The notes under the pieces were generated by a model that made no database searches, was not told the origin of the DNA, and saw only the letters and a program-made list of their open reading frames with translations. Both the position numbers and the translations under genes were made by a program. A stretch of 11,517 bases of DNA from Legionella genomosp. 1 (lineage in GTDB: Bacteria; Pseudomonadota; Gammaproteobacteria; Legionellales; Legionellaceae), in assembly GCA_945865355.1 (NCBI GenBank), contig CAMBDN010000065.1, positions 1 to 11,517 on the forward strand, in the 5' to 3' direction. Numbering within the stretch: the stretch's first letter is position 1; each line of letters begins with the position of its first letter. Shown here one piece after another: positions 8,101-11,517 of the stretch.

Positions 8101-10940
8101 AGGATAACAAGTTCGACGTCGAAGAAGCTGTTAAACATCTAGAACTCTTTGAAGGTTATAAAGCAAGCCGAGAAGACCTAACCCAATTTTTTGCTAAGAC
8201 GCAATCCATGCGTGACAAGACCTCACAGGAGCTCTTAGCAATATTGAAAAATTTTCATCCTGACAGTCAAGAACCTAACGAGGATCTACAAATTTTGGTC
8301 GCTGTAGCTACCGAACTATTTTATCGAAGTCAAGGTAAAGACATATACACCGAGAGTGGAGGCTTTAAACTTGGCTCATCAATGGAAATCAATACCACTC
8401 AATACCTTGCTATTCTTTCCTCACTAGAAACGAAAGGACATGTGACCAGCCAAATTGGTACAGGTGAAGGTAAATCAAGAATTATGATGATCTCTAATGT
8501 CTGTCAATGGGCATTAGGCAATACGGTTGATTTTGTTACCAGTGATGCACAATTAGCAACACGAGACTATGTGGAATATCAAGCATACTTTAATATGGTG
8601 GGCGCTGAAACGTCCATGGTATTTGCCAACTCAGATACTTCCTCTTATAAAATAAGAGGAATTAACTTCTCAGATCCCTCAAATTTAAGTTTATTTAGAA
8701 ACAAAGCGAAAAGCCATGGCAAAGGAGATAAAGTACTGGATCCGGTTGAAACTCGTCGTGCTTTAATGCTCGATGAGGCAGATAAAACCTATTTTGATGT
8801 TGCAGATACTCGCTTTAATTTTTCCAAAGAAGGTGATGAAAGTATTCAAGATATGGGCTGGGTATACCCTATATTGATGGAATATTTTGAGCAAGAATCT
8901 GTTCCCGTTGATTCAAGCATTAATAATATGGGTACACTGTCACCCCAACAACTGTTTTATACCCATGTTGATGCCAGTAGAGAAAGCTTCTTAGCTTTTG
9001 CAAATAGTCGTTGCTTCAAACAAGATTCTATACGCTTAAAAGCATTACCAGAACAACAAATAGAGCAATGGCAAGTTTCAGCCATAACAGCCCGTCAATT
9101 ACAGTTTAAAAAAGATTTTGTGATTGCACCGGATCAACTCATCGCCACACCCAGAGGACCAAAAATTTCTAGCGAAGCCCAGTTGCTGTTTGCTAACCGG
9201 GTTGCAAAAGGATCAAAACTCTCTTTTGGTGTTCATCAATGCTTACATGCACATTTAAATCGTTTTCATCAAAATCAAGAGCGCATATCCAATCCAGACT
9301 TAAGGGAGGCATTAGAAACATGCGAGCAAGGTTTTTATGTTGCAGATGAAAAACAAATCGTCTATTCATCAACCAGTAAAAACTTAATTGATGATTATAA
9401 AAAAGGAACATTAAAAGCGGTTACAGGTACTGCCGGCTCGCTATTAGAAAAAGTGGAAGCTCATCTGCTCTACAATAAAATGACATTGATTGTAGTACCA
9501 CGAGCTAAAGGCATGATTCGTCAAGATAAACCGACTCAATTATGTAATGATTACAAACAACAGCTCGATACCTTAATAGCGAGCATTAAAAGTGCACAAG
9601 TAAAATATCAGCCTATATTAATTATTACGGAGAATGATGATGAAAGTGGGAAATTATTTACAGCACTAAAAGAGCACTTTCCAGAAGATGTTCAGCGAAT
9701 TCACAGCCAGTTAAGTTCAAAAGAGGAGAAAGATCTTATCAAAATTGCGGGGATACCTAAAAAGATAACCGTATCAACTAACATAATTGGTCGTGGTATA
9801 GATATCGAATTGCGTACGAGAACCTTAAGCAATGGCCTTCAAGTATCAGCAGAAGAAAATGGATTAAATGTGATGGTGACCTACTTACCCAGAGTTCGCG
9901 ACTTGCAACAAATTATTGGTCGTAGCGGTCGCTTTGGTGCAAAAGGCGAGAGTTCTTTAATTCTGGATACGTCACGCTTACTCACAAAACTAGATATGAA
10001 GAAACCACCAAGAGAATTCAAGGAAAAAATAGATATACTCATTCGTCTCGAACAAGGGAAAATGGACAGAAAAGCCCAGGTTGTTCGCCTCTTAAAAAAT
10101 CATATTGGAGATTTTAAAAGGGAACTTCAACTCAATTTCGTTGATAAAATGCTAGCCGTAGTCCCTAATCATCATAAAAAAGATTTGGTTGGATATTGGA
10201 CTCAATTTTTTGAAAAATCCGATAAAGCGTGGAATGAAGTATGGCCCCATGTTCAACAACAACTACAACAACATAATATTACAATGATTGAACTCACGCA
10301 GATTGAAACGCTACTTAACCAATACAAAGAAGCCACTCAAAAAGAATGGTCTACTTTAATGAGTAAAGTTAGTGATTTAGATATAACCTGCTTAAATCAT
10401 CGAAATAAAGCGCATGAACTCTTAAAACCTGAAATTCCTGATTTAACCTTAAATGAAACTTTAAAGGGCTTGGCTCTCATGGAAGGCGGGCAGGAGAAAA
10501 TAGATAACCCCGCTCAACGACACAAGATAATACTCGGTAGCACTGCGGGCGCTGCGGGCATTGGATTAGGGATGGGTCTGTTAACTTTATTCTTTCCCCC
10601 TGCTGGTCTAAGCGTCATTGCAGCTGTAACGATGATAGCCTCAGCAAGCACACTCGCAGGGGGACTTATCGGAGGAGTGAGTGCTGCCTTAGTCACGGCT
10701 CCACCTAAGCGCAACCGTTCCGAAGAACCGAACCAAGAGGTTTCAAATACAAGTTCTTCAAGTTATACTAGTATCATTGAGAAAATTGGTGGAAAACAGG
10801 CTCCTATTAATAGTGAACAGGCTCCTATTAATAGTGAACAAGCTCCTAATGCGAGAGAGGTCTCTTTATTAAAACAAATTGAGAATCCACCAACTCAAAC
10901 CTCACAAGATGATGTTCACAACCGAACCCACGGATTATAA
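2163..10940 (+). CDS. Giant SecA-like DEAD motor protein with C-terminal membrane hairpin; putative secreted effector
   Basis: 2925 residues from the ATG at 2163. This start is preferred because AGAGAG sits six bases upstream; an in-frame GTG at 2142 would add seven residues but has no ribosome site. Order of parts: residues 1-270, alpha/beta with a possible inactive Ulp1-like fold; about 380-490 leucine-rich; 543-563 a Q/V/E low-complexity segment; about 600-2050 mainly helical, unrecognised. From about 2060 comes a SecA-type ATPase: Walker A QIGTGEGKS (2097-2105), DEAD (2204-2207), an insert of SecA cross-linking-domain size with FGVHQCLHA, TGTA (2421-2424) opening the second lobe, motif V TNIIGRGIDI (2539-2548), and motif VI QIIGRSGR (2583-2590). 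Then a helical stretch, a membrane hairpin (about 2789-2811 and 2816-2844), a basic loop and a 21-bp repeat. Housekeeping SecA is about 900 residues and has none of these additions. ATPase activity is well supported; substrate, secretion and cell location are inference. Confidence 0.9.
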   Translation: MKIEPQTLRLLYDKYKESFVADYEKPQNAFNQAFQAIEEQLIAYFNWDSLSQEDVLNPELVSLLKQAVQINNKNTLQFDELNTELSCNAFAQQFHGVFQLKLANRPSEQGIQEKFLKTELKEDNVLTELDIQRHIVLTDMQGHIGVVDRNVEAMGLYIANARLNHKQHEPLNPPHRYPIAMMVNCNPEGDAKWAAVFITIDPDKTQASYSITIGPNLEVQTSALVQLVHEAIQFTKKSSVTGFPIESYPNINISAPKITRVEDSSFYVLHDLYKNEALTDLVEERDNANKFKNVTGDSVSIRQAVTEQQIQSIKIEPELFNIFEMEHKPQHPLVSDAIQDTKLTDNKITFPRVEPEQPLTGQDYQIFILLLKEKFDAVQLDISLNELEIKCFDIAALQGLAQLKGLTARLPFEKLILGLPTTVDKSDKATFKFNLKLSLMSLSHSNLAKLELKDESNLFDEADITEITHFIVKNNIAIDLTLPGDFASSTNQKDIDNATSQFILNRNAQNFSNRNNAVQTASITRPIRTRPELASTNLSIDVEVQQEVQQQVQVEVEASVEKESGVKEENDDIDLFSLERFIAAIQNGNQFSPDSRSYLIPGGSKASNLWGNWLGNVDDNESHKGMQISKPALEEIMRHTDKFQYGVGFIRQGDEYRNLPAGFIVKKKNKQVYLDFNPKLKLIADQNALTVQTKDAKASAILSTAQIDKWLETNPTHPFKAEWEQQLSNPPYSKQIVQALKTTLPQIAQMPVEQVEKLFGLCKTKDQIDITKLNFLVHDAGKAQRLFNLSEKKKEELAFGLKHYINTLFDPQHGDVISYITNFSTEEKQNLLNQLLNDELNTLVERIQIKINTININILLQLYLQSGSKGLEELNQLLNNANEATQNDYKRIINSISTNEGSYQQILSDEFNNAIHTLSGLIESERLFFFKMFEQHCHYNSNVNFAELVNSFVQFNLDLRSLARPGQAFTLPLECNLTKVKSMPLALSRIVALVRHVRQEDRQAQLSEAHTLDLSSRGIIQAITRHFDSKIRWNFITQEMQLNYKPADEKQKADIYKNNTKWKDLTGEDNTLSEAFFRYVAFQSKKGSLSLNFYKHVDQKTQPVRWSNETKILFYKIIAASTTTEANTQFTRSTEDAIKDFDVFFDKINAPPNPGYFAYALMGGPDNIRKELLETLKALKHVPPLPVLSRLVTLISNSFSSVFAVASNREKLDTANQRLRDMTEIYQSYVYNGLSCYNNNDYKTGSLFFEHMETIQAIHDYSTSPENTDDSSENDRNRHNPYKPAFSLLLIRLISTFHLKTATKSDNSLTPIITTFDTLQGLGATQKIMELLSLLDKIDSVKYLNLPPLNHDHLISLMNQYAQSEHAYISDFIKSFNINEHKLSEYFDPLFLQNYGKGRIPDKTKQKIDGCFDEQTRPSVETILLRFTDKNAPNHYDTVVDKLVTIFSGLNKLEQNLFITKLSQAQGLYSNLTKLEDPDNDFMQLLNLLEEQGSPDELLNLIASDTSLLARLPDAEDKENVYTGEPSYNQGLDKKAVYLIKDIYPAIKQNQGLPFTRLEITPRLHEWLLRTPAAQLKKDSEVTHADTEITSAYLTHSATFLGTMKETGAVIALNLKDLDNALNELPKLSNVPNKETIAALQKDIARARSIPDNRMALAFTYTQNPPAKKLLSYFDGSIAQKEKDKFEKIYGTFIKKNLEQHPDLNNKALLAIATNYKNAFLNNALKNPSLTALRSSDLLSNEATFNTFLTGLEKDVQSVKQLQESVSRIHQEVEEYQNGLKHYPNVVLSLIDKMTALVNENSSARGQFLELFDKFVEYYKPAHGEMMLALHAFVDQLTPVFAMIEDKNVVLSLCVQFNGDEGLGPDDLIRLIETIEPFSTENKKLLINVAVNLINNKKGYTLGQGNNNDFTALCNLAKSHPHFIETLNKFYNKPPYPNLKQIIDIHNQANKQEPNEENDYLQKIQELVTTFDIKPCHREEDNKFDVEEAVKHLELFEGYKASREDLTQFFAKTQSMRDKTSQELLAILKNFHPDSQEPNEDLQILVAVATELFYRSQGKDIYTESGGFKLGSSMEINTTQYLAILSSLETKGHVTSQIGTGEGKSRIMMISNVCQWALGNTVDFVTSDAQLATRDYVEYQAYFNMVGAETSMVFANSDTSSYKIRGINFSDPSNLSLFRNKAKSHGKGDKVLDPVETRRALMLDEADKTYFDVADTRFNFSKEGDESIQDMGWVYPILMEYFEQESVPVDSSINNMGTLSPQQLFYTHVDASRESFLAFANSRCFKQDSIRLKALPEQQIEQWQVSAITARQLQFKKDFVIAPDQLIATPRGPKISSEAQLLFANRVAKGSKLSFGVHQCLHAHLNRFHQNQERISNPDLREALETCEQGFYVADEKQIVYSSTSKNLIDDYKKGTLKAVTGTAGSLLEKVEAHLLYNKMTLIVVPRAKGMIRQDKPTQLCNDYKQQLDTLIASIKSAQVKYQPILIITENDDESGKLFTALKEHFPEDVQRIHSQLSSKEEKDLIKIAGIPKKITVSTNIIGRGIDIELRTRTLSNGLQVSAEENGLNVMVTYLPRVRDLQQIIGRSGRFGAKGESSLILDTSRLLTKLDMKKPPREFKEKIDILIRLEQGKMDRKAQVVRLLKNHIGDFKRELQLNFVDKMLAVVPNHHKKDLVGYWTQFFEKSDKAWNEVWPHVQQQLQQHNITMIELTQIETLLNQYKEATQKEWSTLMSKVSDLDITCLNHRNKAHELLKPEIPDLTLNETLKGLALMEGGQEKIDNPAQRHKIILGSTAGAAGIGLGMGLLTLFFPPAGLSVIAAVTMIASASTLAGGLIGGVSAALVTAPPKRNRSEEPNQEVSNTSSSSYTSIIEKIGGKQAPINSEQAPINSEQAPNAREVSLLKQIENPPTQTSQDDVHNRTHGL
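3789..3851 (+). repeat. Q/V/E low-complexity segment with a 12-bp tandem repeat
   Basis: GAAGTGCAACAA is repeated exactly at 3789-3800 and 3801-3812, and degenerate copies follow. The product alternates Val with Gln/Glu (EVQQEVQQQVQVEVE, residues 543-557) and then becomes acidic. It marks a linker, or a short amphipathic strand or coil, between the N-terminal region and the helical body of the giant protein. Confidence 0.7.
10797..10853 (+). repeat. 21-bp tandem repeat near the C-terminus of the giant gene
   Basis: Two exact 21-bp units at 10797-10817 and 10818-10838 encode QAPINSE twice. A third partial copy (10839-10850, QAPN) follows. The repeat stays in frame and lies between the membrane hairpin and the last 28 residues, so copy number could vary without breaking the gene. 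It is probably a flexible spacer ahead of the C-terminal tail. Confidence 0.85.
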
Positions 10941-10942
10941 CA

Positions 10943-11517
10943 ATGAAAAAAAGTAAATTATTATCTCACCTAAAAGAGCAGATTAACTATAATGGTTATT
11001 CTTATACAGCTCATTTAGCAGCTATGAATGCTTATAAGGAAACAGCGCGTGAAGAATCACCCACCGAGGTTTATCAAGCCATTTATGGTTATGCTACTGT
11101 TGCAAATAACCGTGATATTTTTGATCAAATGCGAGCGCTTATCGATAAAAGTGAGGACAAGAGTGAAGCAATCAAAATGGCTGTTAGAGGATTGGTACGG
11201 GGCAAGCATATAGCAGAATTGTATACCCTAGAAGACTACAAATGTCATAAAGCAGATATTGTTTTTGGCTATGCTCAAGCAGGAACCCAAGAAATGGTTG
11301 CAACCATGGTGCAAAGGGATCCTATGCTTTTTAAACACGCTGTTAACGGTTATGCATCTGCAGGGCATGAAAAACCACTCTTAGATTTAATTAGAGGCAC
11401 TCGCTTTTATAGTGAAGCAATATCCCAAGCCGCAGCAGCGGGTCATGTTCTACTTGTAAATAAGCTACTCGCTGAATCTGGCCTCACTGGTGATATGGTC
11501 CTTAGCATTCCTTGTAC
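10943..11517 (+). CDS. Ankyrin-like helical repeat protein (3' end outside the window)
   Basis: The first 191 codons of a gene that runs off the window. It starts at an ATG two bases after the TAA of the giant gene. No strong ribosome site is visible (GGA about ten bases upstream), so translational coupling is likely and both genes probably share one transcript. The product starts MKKSKLLSHLKEQ and then shows repeated units of about 25-30 residues with a common pattern: AIYGYATVANNRDIFDQM, FGYAQAGTQEMVATMV, AVNGYASAGHEKPLLDLI, AISQAAAAGHVLLVNKLL. Each has a small-residue helix, a Gly turn and a second hydrophobic helix, like ankyrin repeats but without the classic TPLH motif. Such repeats bind other proteins. 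No signal peptide or catalytic motif is seen in the visible part. Its function is unknown; the context suggests it works with the giant ATPase. Confidence 0.85.
   Translation, partial: MKKSKLLSHLKEQINYNGYSYTAHLAAMNAYKETAREESPTEVYQAIYGYATVANNRDIFDQMRALIDKSEDKSEAIKMAVRGLVRGKHIAELYTLEDYKCHKADIVFGYAQAGTQEMVATMVQRDPMLFKHAVNGYASAGHEKPLLDLIRGTRFYSEAISQAAAAGHVLLVNKLLAESGLTGDMVLSIPC

Noticed and set aside
8320..10020. The giant gene as the housekeeping secA
   Set aside because: Its length, low motif conservation, C-terminal membrane hairpin and lack of the usual SecA C-terminal zinc motif all argue against it.
11028..11213. Plus-strand open frame of 61 codons
   Set aside because: It is out of frame within the ankyrin-like gene, whose frame carries the repeat pattern.

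Overview
The window looks like chromosomal sequence from a gammaproteobacterium of the order Legionellales (Legionella, Coxiella and their protist-associated relatives). Three things point there: AT-rich coding sequence, a dGTPase-family protein of the type I associate with Legionella, and a very large AT-rich gene with the build of a secreted host-interaction protein next to an ankyrin-like repeat gene. No database search was possible, so the taxonomic call is an inference.

Layout. Positions 67-257 hold a two-gene tRNA cluster, tRNA-Ala(GGC) and tRNA-Glu(TTC), behind a plausible sigma-70 promoter at 23-52. Only 11 bp further on, pointing back at the tRNAs, is the stop codon of dgt (269-1591, minus strand), an HD-domain dNTP triphosphohydrolase. 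A 550-bp non-coding stretch (1592-2141) separates dgt from the next gene. It holds a stem-loop with a T-rich tail, a long imperfect palindrome of the dispersed-repeat kind, a possible 153-bp miniature insertion element bounded by an exact 8-bp direct repeat, one perfect DnaA box, and, just before the large gene, a sequence resembling the PmrA response-regulator box that controls many Dot/Icm effector genes.

From 2163 to 10940 runs a single 2925-codon gene. Its last third is a clear but divergent SecA-type motor: Walker A, DEAD, a TGTA segment opening the second nucleotide-binding domain, and the helicase motifs V and VI all occur in SecA order. About 2050 residues of unfamiliar, mostly helical sequence precede the motor. 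A glycine-rich two-helix membrane hairpin and a short hydrophilic tail follow it. The N-terminal 270 residues may carry a degenerate Ulp1-like protease fold.

Two bases after its stop begins a second gene (10943 onward, cut by the window end) made of short ankyrin-like helical repeats. The two appear to form one operon. The giant membrane-anchored SecA-like ATPase, its repeat-protein partner and the possible PmrA-type promoter are the best candidates for an undescribed system here. A role as a secreted effector pair is a hypothesis, not something the sequence proves.
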